A DNA stretch of 64,000 nt from JBAXTU01 sp037130015 (GTDB lineage: Bacteria; Patescibacteriota; Patescibacteriia; 2-01-FULL-39-33): assembly GCA_037130015.1 (NCBI GenBank), contig JBAXTU010000001.1, positions 1 to 64,000 of the forward strand, read 5' to 3'. Below, one piece after another: positions 35,360 through 44,043 of this stretch. Under the pieces are notes generated by a model. It saw only the letters and a list, made by a program, of their open reading frames with translations, had not been told where the DNA came from and made no database searches. Each line of letters begins with the position of its first letter. Position 1 is the stretch's first letter. A program made the position numbers and the translations under genes.

Positions 35360-37156
35360 TTAGTAGCCGTTTTCTTTGTAATAATTATAATAACCGCCAG
35401 CAACACTCTCATAATTTTTGGTTTCAGCATAATCATTACCATGACAGCAATTATATCTCATGCCATCTTGACAATCAACACTTGGAGCTACTGCATTTGG
35501 GCCACCATTGTAATAAGCAAATTTATCAGGCAAATTTAGGGGTTTGTTCGTGATTGGGTTTTTAATATCGTTTGCTTGACTGAAATAGGCAGCACCAATT
35601 GCTATATTTTTCTCAGGATTAGCCATTAGCCAGTTACCGTCTATTGATGAAGCGTTTATACTTGAAAAATCTGCTCCATATTTTGGGTCTTTAACAACAC
35701 CTTGGGCCGTGCCTGGTAAAAGTTGTGTTAATCCAAAAGCATTAGAGCCACTAGGAGGAACATTAGTATTGCCTCCACTTTCAATAGCTACTAAAGCGCG
35801 AAGCGCATTAGCATCAACATTATATTTATCAGAATAAGTGTTTATCCATCCATTTATTTCAGGAGACATAGCGGGTGGTTTTAGTGGAGGCATGTTAGAT
35901 AAACTTGGGTCATAAGATACGACACCAGCAGTAGCATTACTGCAATCAGCAGTGGACCTATCATTGAGTTTGCCACCGCCAGTATTACCTCCTCCACTAC
36001 CACCAGCGCCACTTCCTCCACTTGCCGAACTAACTCCCGATCCTGGACTAGCAGGTGAGGCCACGCCCGGTCCTAATTCAGGCATGGAAATTTTAACCAA
36101 TTCCGGATTGACCATATATAAAATAGTATAAGACCCGAACATTATAATCAATCCGACGATAGCAGAAAAAATTGTGTCCTTGGCTTCATTGATAGTGCCA
36201 CTATTGCCACGAGAGGTGAGCCATTTCATACCGCCCCACATGATCATGACCGTGGCCAAAACACCAATAACACCAACTAAAAGTTGATACCAAAAACCGA
36301 TATACTCAGGAAAGCTGGCGACTGTTTTGTTATTGCCTAGTGGTACATTGAGGCAAAATTCACCAGCTTTGGCTGTACAGGCTTGAACGCTAGTAGAGGC
36401 AGACTTGTCTGGCATGGTCATGGTAAGTAGTCGCGGATTTACATATTGTAAAATAGTATAAGACAGCATGACGAGCACCAAACCAATAATGCCGGAGAAA
36501 ATAGTTTCTTTGGCTTCATTGATTGTGCCACTGTTACCACGAGAGGTGAGCCATTTCATACCGCCCCACATGATCATGACTGTGGCGATGATTCCCACTA
36601 TGCCCACTATAAAATTGTACCAAACATTTACATAATCAGCGAAAGTGCTGTTGGTGAAATCTTGAGCCACTCCGGCTGTGAATTTGCCGATAGTGACATT
36701 GGGAGTGAATTGTATTGGGGCGGCTGGAGTAGTTGGGGTTGGGGCGGCTGGAGTAGTTGGGGTAGTCATGCCATTTGTTCCAATTACACCGTTATTGAGC
36801 AGGTTAGATCCTGTATTATAATCTTTGCCATTAAGTTGTTTGGCAATATAAACAAAGTCTTTTGATAAGTTTAAACTATCCAGATTGGAAACATTATGCC
36901 ACGGGCCATATATAGTATCCCCAGTGTAGCTGTGATAATACCATTTGCCACTATCGTAATCAAAAGCAAAAAGTTCCCGTGCGTTAGCCTCCTTGCTATC
37001 AACAGTTATTATCGGTGACAGTTTTAAAGCTAAAGCATTATTTATTGGTAATAAAACAAAAAAAAGATTGCACGCCAAAAACAAACCCAAGGTAAAGGCG
37101 AAGATTTTTTTGCTTGTCTGCCGGTAGGCAGGGTTTTTCTTATGTTGCTTTTTCAT
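35360..37156 (-). CDS. Double VirB2-like module fused to a lytic transglycosylase (SLT) domain
   Basis: The 598-residue protein has a signal peptide (about 1-42) with palindrome-coded NPAYRQTS in its n-region, and a small aromatic domain (DYDSGKWYYHSYTGD). Two VirB2/TrbC-like modules with paired helices lie near 172-247 and 282-364, both with WGGMKWLTSRGNSGTINEAK. After a Gly/Ser linker comes an SLT domain (about 425-590): YNVDANALRALVAIESGG with the catalytic Glu near 459, then AFGLTQLLPGTAQG and NIAIGAAYFSQ. SLT enzymes cut glycan strands to open the wall, as VirB1 does. Joining pilin-like and VirB1-like domains in one chain is unusual. Stop and next start are 10 bp apart. Confidence 0.88.
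   Translation of the reverse strand: MKKQHKKNPAYRQTSKKIFAFTLGLFLACNLFFVLLPINNALALKLSPIITVDSKEANARELFAFDYDSGKWYYHSYTGDTIYGPWHNVSNLDSLNLSKDFVYIAKQLNGKDYNTGSNLLNNGVIGTNGMTTPTTPAAPTPTTPAAPIQFTPNVTIGKFTAGVAQDFTNSTFADYVNVWYNFIVGIVGIIATVMIMWGGMKWLTSRGNSGTINEAKETIFSGIIGLVLVMLSYTILQYVNPRLLTMTMPDKSASTSVQACTAKAGEFCLNVPLGNNKTVASFPEYIGFWYQLLVGVIGVLATVMIMWGGMKWLTSRGNSGTINEAKDTIFSAIVGLIIMFGSYTILYMVNPELVKISMPELGPGVASPASPGSGVSSASGGSGAGGSGGGNTGGGKLNDRSTADCSNATAGVVSYDPSLSNMPPLKPPAMSPEINGWINTYSDKYNVDANALRALVAIESGGNTNVPPSGSNAFGLTQLLPGTAQGVVKDPKYGADFSSINASSIDGNWLMANPEKNIAIGAAYFSQANDIKNPITNKPLNLPDKFAYYNGGPNAVAPSVDCQDGMRYNCCHGNDYAETKNYESVAGGYYNYYKENGY
36181..36250 (-). repeat. VirB2-module DNA repeat, copy 2
   Basis: Nearly identical to the blocks at 35079-35148 and 36511-36580; codes for the central loop of the second pilin-like module in the transglycosylase fusion. 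Confidence 0.85.
36511..36580 (-). repeat. VirB2-module DNA repeat, copy 3
   Basis: Nearly identical to 36181-36250 (a few substitutions) and close to 35079-35148; codes for the central loop of the first pilin-like module. Confidence 0.85.
37118..37131. repeat. Short palindrome within the signal-peptide coding region
   Basis: CTGCC-GGTA-GGCAG is a 14-bp hairpin-forming unit. On the minus strand it codes for part of NPAYRQTS in the signal peptide n-region of the transglycosylase fusion. Similar CTGCC/GGCAG palindromes are known as dispersed repeats in CPR genomes. Confidence 0.5.
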
Positions 37157-37350
37157 TATTTTTGTTGCACTGTGCTGATGGTGCCGGGAATTATTATTGT
37201 TGTGGGCTCAGTTGAAACAGGTGAAGCTATTTTTAGTGGTGCTTTATAAAAAACAGAAATAGCGGCCGGTATACTTATTAATAAAAAAATAAATATTAAA
37301 ATAAAAATTATGATTTTTAAATAATCTGTTGGTTTTTTGTCTTTGGTCAT
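37156..37350 (-). CDS. Small single-pass membrane protein
   Basis: The 64-residue protein has a basic start, one membrane helix (about 12-36) and a Thr/Pro/Ile outer tail. Its stop overlaps the next gene's start by one base (TAATG), which implies translational coupling to the VirB2-SLT fusion. No family recognised; it may be a small structural part of the same apparatus. Confidence 0.65.
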   Translation of the reverse strand: MTKDKKPTDYLKIIIFILIFIFLLISIPAAISVFYKAPLKIASPVSTEPTTIIIPGTISTVQQK

Positions 37351-37355
37351 ATAGT

Positions 37356-38600
37356 TTATGGCAAGGTCACTTTATAAACACGATTGTCAGTGGTATTGGT
37401 ATAAAAAATAGTTTTACCATCAGGTGAGACACTCATTTGGCCGATGGTGGTATTGGGATTGGCTACCATATTTTCAGCGCCGGTTTTTAGATTAATTTGA
37501 TAAATACTTTCTGGCAGGCCGTCTGCAATATTTGGTTGAAGTCCTGCGCCATAGGGCAGATTTTGTGGCACGGAACAATAGACATGATCAGCGTCGCCAA
37601 AAGTGCATTTGTTGCCCCAAGTATTGATGCCGAGTGCTTGGCGATTATTGCCGATAGAATCAGTGCTGGCATCGGCCACCCAAAGAGTGGGTTGAAAATT
37701 ATTGCTGGGATCATAGACGCTGTACAAAACTTTACTGCCATCAGGTGACCATTGGCCACGGAAGTCACGACCTTCAACAATCATGAGTTTGAAATTTTCA
37801 TGATTTTGTCCGACAAAATAAACATTTGATCGGCCTGCATCACGGCCTTCAGAAAAGGTGGCAATCACTTGATTATTGGGTGACCAAGCTGATTGGAATT
37901 TGTCTTCTACTCCGCCAATGTCCTCTATGCTTTTGGCTTGAGTGCCGTCATAATTGGCAATGGCTAAAAAACGATTTTCTTTGTCCAAGGCAATACTTTT
38001 AAAAACAATTTGGTCGTCTCTGAGAGAAAAAGAAAAGTCAGTCCAATGGCTGGGCAAGGTGATTTGTTTGTCAGTGGTGAAGTCATACATAATTGTAGAG
38101 CCATCAGGATAAGTTAGGACGGCACGGTTTTTGGTGTTGCCCCAAGTGACGCTTTGTACATTATGAAAAATTTTGTCACTAAAGGCTGTTAATTTTCCGT
38201 CAGTGCCCAGAATATTAAATTTACCAGTGTCAGGATTATAATAAATAACTTCACCTTTACTGTTGGTGGTGGTAAAAAATGAGGTTTCTTTGGTAATGGC
38301 TTGAGATTCTCCGGGTGCAGTTGATGTGACTATGGTGATTGGTGGAGTGGTGGTTGGAGTAGTTGGAATGTTTTCGGCAGGTATGAGCTGGCCGTTGACA
38401 TTAACAAAAATTCGGCCATTAACATTGATATTGCCGGTCGGTGGCAAACCATTAATGTTGGCGTTGTTGACTACTGGCTGATTAATCATGGGAGCAAACA
38501 AAGTGCGCCAGAAAAAATAATAAATCATCAGTCCCATTAAAATGGCCGAGATAATAATCATAGCAATGATGCCGATTTTTTTCCAATCAAGTTTATTCAT
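37356..38600 (-). CDS. Membrane-anchored beta-propeller-like protein
   Basis: The 414-residue protein has one N-terminal membrane helix (about 11-31) and a Pro/Thr-rich linker. The outer domain has repeated strand units typical of PD40/TolB-like propellers: WSPNNQVIATFSE, WSPDGSKVLYSVYD with LWVADAS, and VSPDGKTIFYTNTTDNRVYK. The D-G-x-x-I/V-x-Y pattern recurs about five to six times. Such domains usually bind partners. It lies 5 bp before the small membrane protein gene in an apparent secretion operon. No catalytic residues are seen. Confidence 0.75.
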   Translation of the reverse strand: MNKLDWKKIGIIAMIIISAILMGLMIYYFFWRTLFAPMINQPVVNNANINGLPPTGNINVNGRIFVNVNGQLIPAENIPTTPTTTPPITIVTSTAPGESQAITKETSFFTTTNSKGEVIYYNPDTGKFNILGTDGKLTAFSDKIFHNVQSVTWGNTKNRAVLTYPDGSTIMYDFTTDKQITLPSHWTDFSFSLRDDQIVFKSIALDKENRFLAIANYDGTQAKSIEDIGGVEDKFQSAWSPNNQVIATFSEGRDAGRSNVYFVGQNHENFKLMIVEGRDFRGQWSPDGSKVLYSVYDPSNNFQPTLWVADASTDSIGNNRQALGINTWGNKCTFGDADHVYCSVPQNLPYGAGLQPNIADGLPESIYQINLKTGAENMVANPNTTIGQMSVSPDGKTIFYTNTTDNRVYKVTLP

Positions 38601-38630
38601 AAAATATTTATATTTATTTGTTTATAAAGT

Positions 38631-39881
38631 TTATTGCCCGGTAGCTTTTTTTATAACTTCCGTTGCTACTCCTGCCTTAACTCCTTCTCCGGAAATAATT
38701 CCTTTGGTTCCTCCTTTGACTACATCCCAATAAGTCCAATTACCATTAACAAATTGATAACCTCCATAAATGATGGCCGCGAAAATACTAGCCACAATCA
38801 CATCCAAAAGTGCCAACAAAATAATTTCAATCCATTTGGCCAGTTCTTTGGGCATCCATTTGCCTATCAAATAATCATCGCCGAAATCACACACCCAGTT
38901 GGGAAAAACATTAGCCACCACCAAGTGACCATTAAGATAGAGTAGTGAAAGAAAAGTCCAATCCAGCCAAACTGAGCCCCAAAAAGTGGTGAGTGAAACC
39001 GCGCTGGCTTGTTTGACACCAGCACTGGTTAATTTTTTGGCTGGGTCTTCTTTGTCTTCTTTTGATTTTTCAGATTCGCTATTTTCTTTTGATTTTTTAT
39101 TTCTAGCTTCATTAATTTTTGAATTTGGATCGTTGTTGGCTGTGTCTTCCTGGTCATTTTTTGCCGGGTTTTTCTTTTTGTCTTCATTTTCTTCATTAGT
39201 AGGAATAGGTTTAGCTTCAGGAGTTTTGCCTCCTTCGTCTGCTTCTTTACCACCGCCTTTTAAGTCTTGCTGGGGATCGCCTTTTTTTTCTTCGTTATTA
39301 TTTTCTGATTTGTCTTTTGGCGCCAAACCTTCTTCTTTCATCAATTCTTGAGCTGCCGGGCTGGCATTATCAAATTGTCTTTGTTTTTGTTCATCGTCTA
39401 ATGGAGCTTCTCGGCCAGTAATATTGGCCGCATCATCAACCATTTTTTTGTTGGGACCACTGACGCCACCGCCTAGTTTTGAAGTGTCTATATTTCCTTG
39501 TCCAGATTGGGAATTTTTTTCCTGTTCCAGTCTTTTGGCATTTCTAAGTCTGTCTAATTCATGTTCTTGATTGTCTGGTTGATAAAGAGATTGTTGCTGG
39601 TCGCCATAAGCTGACAGGGGAGTATTGGGAGTGTAGTTTCTTGGAGATTGCCGGCTTTGAGCAGATTGATTAGTATTATCTGACGCTTCTTGTTCGTCAT
39701 TTTCTTCATCGCCTTCCGATTCTTCATCTTCTTCTTCATCTTCGTTGTCTTCATCATCATCTTTATTGTTTTGGCCGGGAAATTTCAGGATATTATCAGG
39801 TTTTTTACGGCCAGAATTAAAATTTTCGTCAGCGGACGGATTTTGTAATTGATGGGCTAGATTGTCAGATGAAGAGGCCAA
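38631..39881 (-). CDS. Highly charged protein with C-terminal membrane segments
   Basis: About 290 residues of acidic, low-complexity sequence (runs of Asp/Glu, then Asn/Lys/Glu) come first. A C-terminal ~125-residue part follows, with two or three hydrophobic segments (SVWLDWTFLSLLYL and WIEIILLALLDVIVASIFAA) and a short end. The soluble part would be disordered. No family is recognised. It lies between clpC and the propeller gene, so it may be a membrane component of the pilin-hydrolase cluster. The start codon is uncertain because the sequence is low in complexity. Confidence 0.65.
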   Translation of the reverse strand: MASSSDNLAHQLQNPSADENFNSGRKKPDNILKFPGQNNKDDDEDNEDEEEDEESEGDEENDEQEASDNTNQSAQSRQSPRNYTPNTPLSAYGDQQQSLYQPDNQEHELDRLRNAKRLEQEKNSQSGQGNIDTSKLGGGVSGPNKKMVDDAANITGREAPLDDEQKQRQFDNASPAAQELMKEEGLAPKDKSENNNEEKKGDPQQDLKGGGKEADEGGKTPEAKPIPTNEENEDKKKNPAKNDQEDTANNDPNSKINEARNKKSKENSESEKSKEDKEDPAKKLTSAGVKQASAVSLTTFWGSVWLDWTFLSLLYLNGHLVVANVFPNWVCDFGDDYLIGKWMPKELAKWIEIILLALLDVIVASIFAAIIYGGYQFVNGNWTYWDVVKGGTKGIISGEGVKAGVATEVIKKATGQ

Positions 39882-39910
39882 ATTTTTTGATATAAAAAAT
39901 AAAGACAGAA

Positions 39911-42370
39911 TTATTTTTCTGCCTTTATTATACCATTTTTTGCTGTGACAAGTATAGTGTCACCTGGGGAGATCTCATCACGCAATATTTTTTCTGATAA
40001 TAGTGTTTCAATCAGCTCTTGAATTGTTTTTTTAATACCGCGCGCGCCTTGTTCTCGGTCGCGACTATTTTGATTTATCAGTTTAATGGCCGAATTATTA
40101 AAGTTAAGAGTAATATTTTTTTTGAGTAATCGCTGGGAAATTTCCATCAGTTCTAATTTGACGATTTTTTCCATTGACGCATCATCAAGATTTTGAAAAT
40201 AAATTATTTTATCCAAACGGTTTAGAAATTCAATTTTGAAATGATTTTTGGCTTGTGAGTATATTTTTTCTTTAAAATCAGTGGAGTCAAAATTGGCAAT
40301 TTCGCCAAAACCAATGTCGCCTTTGCCCCCAAAAAGCTCTGAACCAAGATTTGAGGTGAGTATTATAATCGTATTTCTAAAATTTATTTTGGTGCCACTG
40401 GCATCGGTGAGGTAGCCATCGTCCAAAACTTGCAAGAGCAAATCAAAAACATGGGAATCGGCTTTTTCAATTTCGTCATATAAAACCAATGAATATGGCC
40501 GGCGTTTCACTTTTTCTGTGAGATGCCCGCTTTCTTTGTAGCCAACATAGCCGGCTGGAGCGCCTATAAGTTTGGAAATATTGAATCTTTCGCTATATTC
40601 TGAGGCATCAACCCTGATGAGCGCTTGTTCGTCGCCAAATAAGGCTTTGGCCAGCGTTTTGGCAGTGTGTGTTTTGCCAACGCCTGACGGGCCTACCAAA
40701 AGAAAAGAGGCGAGTGGTTTGTTTTCCGGGGTAAGTCCGGCTTTGGCTCGTCTGATAAATTCGGCGATGCTATTTACCGCTTGATCTTGGCCGATAATTT
40801 TTTCGCCTAAATGTTTGTTTATATTTAAGATTTTCTTTTTTTCTGACAAAAGCAAATCATGAAGAGGCATGCCCGTGACCCGAGAAATAACTTTGGCAAT
40901 ATCTGTGGCTGTTATTTGGCCAGTGGTTTTTTCTTTTTTATTATCAATTTTATTTTTTAATTGTTCCAGTCTGGCAACAATTTTTTGTAGCTGTTCTTTT
41001 TGAATAATAGCACTGGCAAAGTCTTCTTGTTCTATGGCTGTTTCTTTGGCAGATTTTACAACTGCTAATTGTTTTTGCAAATTTTTGAGTTCTTTTTCGG
41101 TTGTGGATAATTTTTTGGCCACTTTTATGCCAGCCATGGCTTCGTCTATCAGATCAATGGCTTTGTCCGGCAAGAATTTTTCCGGCAAATATCTGTGGCT
41201 TAGTTCCACGGCCGTGTAAATGGCTTCATCAGAAATGGCCACGCCATGAAAATTTTCAAAATTTTCTTTCAGTCCATGCAGGATTTTTTTGGTCGCCTCA
41301 ATGCTTGGTTCGTCAATTTTGATAGTTTGAAAACGGCGTTCCAGGGCTGGATCATTTTCAATTGATTTGTGATAGTCGGCAAAAGTGGTGGCACCGATGC
41401 AACGAATTTCACCTCGCGCCAAAGCTGGTTTCAGGATATTGGCCGCATCCATAGAACCACTGGCCGAGCCAGCACCCACCAAATTGTGGATTTCATCAAT
41501 AAATAAAATTATTTCTGGCCGTCTTTTGGCTTCTTCTATGACTTGTTTGAGTCGTTGTTCAAATTCACCGCGATAAATCGTGCCAGCCACGGCCGAGGTG
41601 AGATCAAGCGTATAAATTTTTTTGTCCAACAAAATTTCCGGCACTTGGCCCAGACTGATTTTTTTGGCCAATCCTTCCACAATAGCGGTTTTGCCAACGC
41701 CAGGTTCGCCCAGTATGAGGGGATTATTTTTGAATCTGCGGGATAAAATTTGAATAATGCGTTCAATTTCAGCTTCACGGCCAATGACCGGATCAATGTT
41801 TTCTTGGAATTTTTTATTGGTCAGATTGCGTCCTAAAACATCCAAAATACTAGTTTGGTTTTGTTTTTTATTTTTTTTGCGATCACTGACACGAAAGGCC
41901 GCGGTCACTTCCGGCAGTTTGGAAGCGCTTTTTAGTAGTAGAGTTGTTTGCTCAACAATATCAGTTTCATTTATTTTTAAAAGTTTAAAAAGACTTTTAA
42001 TATTTTGATTTTCAATTTGAATAATAGAGGCCAGTAAATGTTCTGTGCCTATATATTGATGGCCATTGGTATAGGCGATTTGTACGGCTTTTTGGATTAA
42101 AGTTTTGGCGGTCGCCGAAAAAGCTGGATAAATATCGTCGCTGTTGGCGGTTTCTGTTTGGCTAATTTTGGCAATTTGATTTTTTACTTCTTCAACTTTT
42201 ATTTCCATGGCCGTGAATAATTCCGCGGCCACACTGCCACGCTGACTGATTAGACCATACAAAATATGCAAGGGTTCAATTTGCGGTTGTTTTAATTCCA
42301 ACGCCAAATCAGCTCCTTTTTTTAGGGAGTGTTTGAAATTATTAGAAAATTTATTCAGGGTTTCTTTCAT
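39911..42370 (-). CDS. clpC: ClpC/ClpB-type AAA+ unfoldase
   Basis: The 819-residue protein has the Clp N-domain (EPLHILYGLISQRGSVAAEL), a first AAA module (Walker A GEPGVGKTA near 220, FIDEIHNL), a short middle domain (about 410-480) with EDFASAIIQKEQLQK, and a second AAA module (GPSGVGKTHTA near 560, SEYSERFNISKLIGAPAGYVGY). The short middle domain suits ClpC more than ClpB. ClpC unfolds proteins for ClpP or disaggregates them with adaptors. It lies 4 bp after htpX. No clpP is in the window. Confidence 0.93.
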   Translation of the reverse strand: MKETLNKFSNNFKHSLKKGADLALELKQPQIEPLHILYGLISQRGSVAAELFTAMEIKVEEVKNQIAKISQTETANSDDIYPAFSATAKTLIQKAVQIAYTNGHQYIGTEHLLASIIQIENQNIKSLFKLLKINETDIVEQTTLLLKSASKLPEVTAAFRVSDRKKNKKQNQTSILDVLGRNLTNKKFQENIDPVIGREAEIERIIQILSRRFKNNPLILGEPGVGKTAIVEGLAKKISLGQVPEILLDKKIYTLDLTSAVAGTIYRGEFEQRLKQVIEEAKRRPEIILFIDEIHNLVGAGSASGSMDAANILKPALARGEIRCIGATTFADYHKSIENDPALERRFQTIKIDEPSIEATKKILHGLKENFENFHGVAISDEAIYTAVELSHRYLPEKFLPDKAIDLIDEAMAGIKVAKKLSTTEKELKNLQKQLAVVKSAKETAIEQEDFASAIIQKEQLQKIVARLEQLKNKIDNKKEKTTGQITATDIAKVISRVTGMPLHDLLLSEKKKILNINKHLGEKIIGQDQAVNSIAEFIRRAKAGLTPENKPLASFLLVGPSGVGKTHTAKTLAKALFGDEQALIRVDASEYSERFNISKLIGAPAGYVGYKESGHLTEKVKRRPYSLVLYDEIEKADSHVFDLLLQVLDDGYLTDASGTKINFRNTIIILTSNLGSELFGGKGDIGFGEIANFDSTDFKEKIYSQAKNHFKIEFLNRLDKIIYFQNLDDASMEKIVKLELMEISQRLLKKNITLNFNNSAIKLINQNSRDREQGARGIKKTIQELIETLLSEKILRDEISPGDTILVTAKNGIIKAEK

Positions 42371-42374
42371 TTTT

Positions 42375-43259
42375 TTACGCCATTTCCCTTAATTTTTTAA
42401 TTCTGTCATCAATGGGCGGGTGAGTGGAAAAGGCATTGCTCATAAAGCCGGCTTTTTTGAAAGGATTGGCAATATACAAATGAGCTGTGGCGTTATTGGC
42501 ATGAGACATTTGAGTGCTATCGTTTTTTATTTTTTCCAAGGCATTGGCTAATCCGGCTGGGTAGCGGGTGAGAAGCGCGCCAGAAGCGTCGGCTAGATAT
42601 TCTCGTTTTCTGGAAATAGCCAATTTGATGAGTTCGGCGATAATTGGAGATAAAATAATAAGTATAATGCCGACAATGGCCAAAATTGCACCTAAATTGC
42701 CTTTGTTGTCATTATCACTTCTGCTACCGCCAAAAAATCTTGAACGCCAAAAGAAATCAGCGATAAGTGTGGTGACTCCCACCAGAATAATGACAATCAT
42801 CATAAGTCTGATGTCATAATTTTTGACATGTGATAATTCATGGGCAATGACGCCTTCTAATTCCTCGTTTTCTAAACGTGCAATAGCGCCGGTGGTGATG
42901 GCGATTGAGGCATGTTTTGGATCACGACCGGTGGCAAAAGCATTAATGGCTTGATCATCAATTAAATAAATTTTGGGCATTTGCAATCCTGCTGTGATGC
43001 AAAGATTTTCTACCAAATGATAAACTTCTTGGTTGTCTGATTCTTTAATTTGTTTGGCGCCGGCCGTGGCTAGGGCCACCTTATCACCGGCAAAATAGCC
43101 AAACAAGCTCATAAAAATAGAAATAATAATGGCAGAAACAAAAATGCCAGCGTCATTAAATGAATAACTCAAAAACCAACCCAACCCAGAAATAAGCAAG
43201 GTAAAAATAATTATCAAAAGCCAGGTTTTTCTTTTGTTGGAATCTATTTGATTATACAT
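42375..43259 (-). CDS. htpX: HtpX-like M48 membrane metalloprotease
   Basis: The 294-residue protein has two N-terminal membrane helices (about 13-30 and 34-52), the zinc-binding HELSH (near 139-143, in GVIAHELSHVKNYD), further helices, and a downstream Glu in REYLADASGALLTRYP, the third zinc ligand region. HtpX degrades damaged membrane proteins. It lies 3 bp after lemA, a pair commonly found together. It is the second gene of the minus-strand run. Confidence 0.93.
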   Translation of the reverse strand: MYNQIDSNKRKTWLLIIIFTLLISGLGWFLSYSFNDAGIFVSAIIISIFMSLFGYFAGDKVALATAGAKQIKESDNQEVYHLVENLCITAGLQMPKIYLIDDQAINAFATGRDPKHASIAITTGAIARLENEELEGVIAHELSHVKNYDIRLMMIVIILVGVTTLIADFFWRSRFFGGSRSDNDNKGNLGAILAIVGIILIILSPIIAELIKLAISRKREYLADASGALLTRYPAGLANALEKIKNDSTQMSHANNATAHLYIANPFKKAGFMSNAFSTHPPIDDRIKKLREMA

Positions 43260-43262
43260 TGT

Positions 43263-43820
43263 TTAAAACTTAACTTCTATATTTTTCTTTTCAGCTTCGT
43301 CAGCTTGAAAAAAGTCATATTTTTTAAATTTTAAAGAGGATGCAATGAGATTGGTAGGGAAGACCTCCATTTGAATATTGAAATCCCTGGCATTACCATT
43401 ATAAAAGCGACGGGAAGCTTGGATTTTGTTTTCTGTGTCTGATAGCTCGTCTTGCAATTTCATGAAATTTTGGTTGGCTTTTAGATCCGGATAACTTTCA
43501 GACAAAGCAAAAATTGATTTAAGGGTTGAGGATAGCTCGTTTTCAGCTTTGGCCTTGGCTTCGGTGCCAGTGCTAGCCATGGCTGTATTTCTGGCATTAA
43601 TTACTTTTTCCAAAGTTCCTTGTTCGTGAGTGGCATAACCTTTGACTGTTTCCACTAAATTGGGGATAAGGTCATAGCGACGTTTTAATTGGACATCAAT
43701 GTCAGACCAGGCTTCGTCTGTGCGATTTCTCAGCTTGATCAAGCCGTTATAGACAGTAATGAGCCAAACGATGGCTATTACTGCAATGGCGACAATGATC
43801 CAAATGATTGTGTTGGTCAT
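43263..43820 (-). CDS. lemA: LemA family protein
   Basis: The 185-residue protein has an N-terminal membrane helix (about 4-24) and the LemA helical domain: YNGLIKLRNRTDEAWSDIDV, LKRRYDLIPNLVETVKGYA, ARRFYNGNARDFNIQMEVFP (with S for A in this copy) and a closing FF-x-A. LemA proteins are structural helical-bundle membrane proteins of uncertain role. It leads the nine-gene operon-like run to radA. Confidence 0.93.
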   Translation of the reverse strand: MTNTIIWIIVAIAVIAIVWLITVYNGLIKLRNRTDEAWSDIDVQLKRRYDLIPNLVETVKGYATHEQGTLEKVINARNTAMASTGTEAKAKAENELSSTLKSIFALSESYPDLKANQNFMKLQDELSDTENKIQASRRFYNGNARDFNIQMEVFPTNLIASSLKFKKYDFFQADEAEKKNIEVKF

Positions 43821-43841
43821 AGTTTTTAGAGTTAGTTATTT

Positions 43842-43855
43842 CCGCCAGTTGGCGG
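43842..43855. repeat. Short palindrome upstream of lemA
   Basis: CCGCC-AGTT-GGCGG is a 14-bp hairpin-forming palindrome in the 200-bp gap between lemA and the divergent surface protein gene. No T run follows on either strand, so it is not a clear terminator. It may be a dispersed repeat or a transcript-end stem. Confidence 0.45.
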
Positions 43856-43905
43856 GTTATTTAAATTTTAATTAAACTTTGGATTAGACTAAAAATTTGA
43901 TTTTA

Positions 43906-43914
43906 TGTTATAAT
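43906..43914 (+). promoter_or_regulatory. Extended -10 promoter candidate before the adhesin cluster
   Basis: TGTTATAAT matches an extended -10 (TGnTATAAT) in the divergent gap. No good -35 is visible. A second TATAAT lies at 43964-43969, closer to the gene, so the real start of transcription is not settled. Confidence 0.4.
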
Positions 43915-44043
43915 AAAATTGATCTTTGAATATTTCTTTCTTTTAAATTTGCAAAATTTATTGTATAATTATTTTATAACATCAACTGTTGATAAGTCAA
44001 TCTTTTTAATATTTCATAAATGCCGACGGAAGACGGCAAGTAC

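Noticed and set aside
38986..39351. Plus-strand 121-codon open frame
   Set aside because: It is the antisense of the acidic low-complexity gene and is made of Ser/Leu/Phe runs that mirror Glu/Lys/Asp codons.
44020..44043. ATG start at 44020 for the first adhesin
   Set aside because: It adds eight residues (with acidic Glu and Asp) before a basic signal-peptide start; ATG 44044 fits signal peptides better, though 44020 is not excluded. TGCCG/CGGCA can pair across this stretch.
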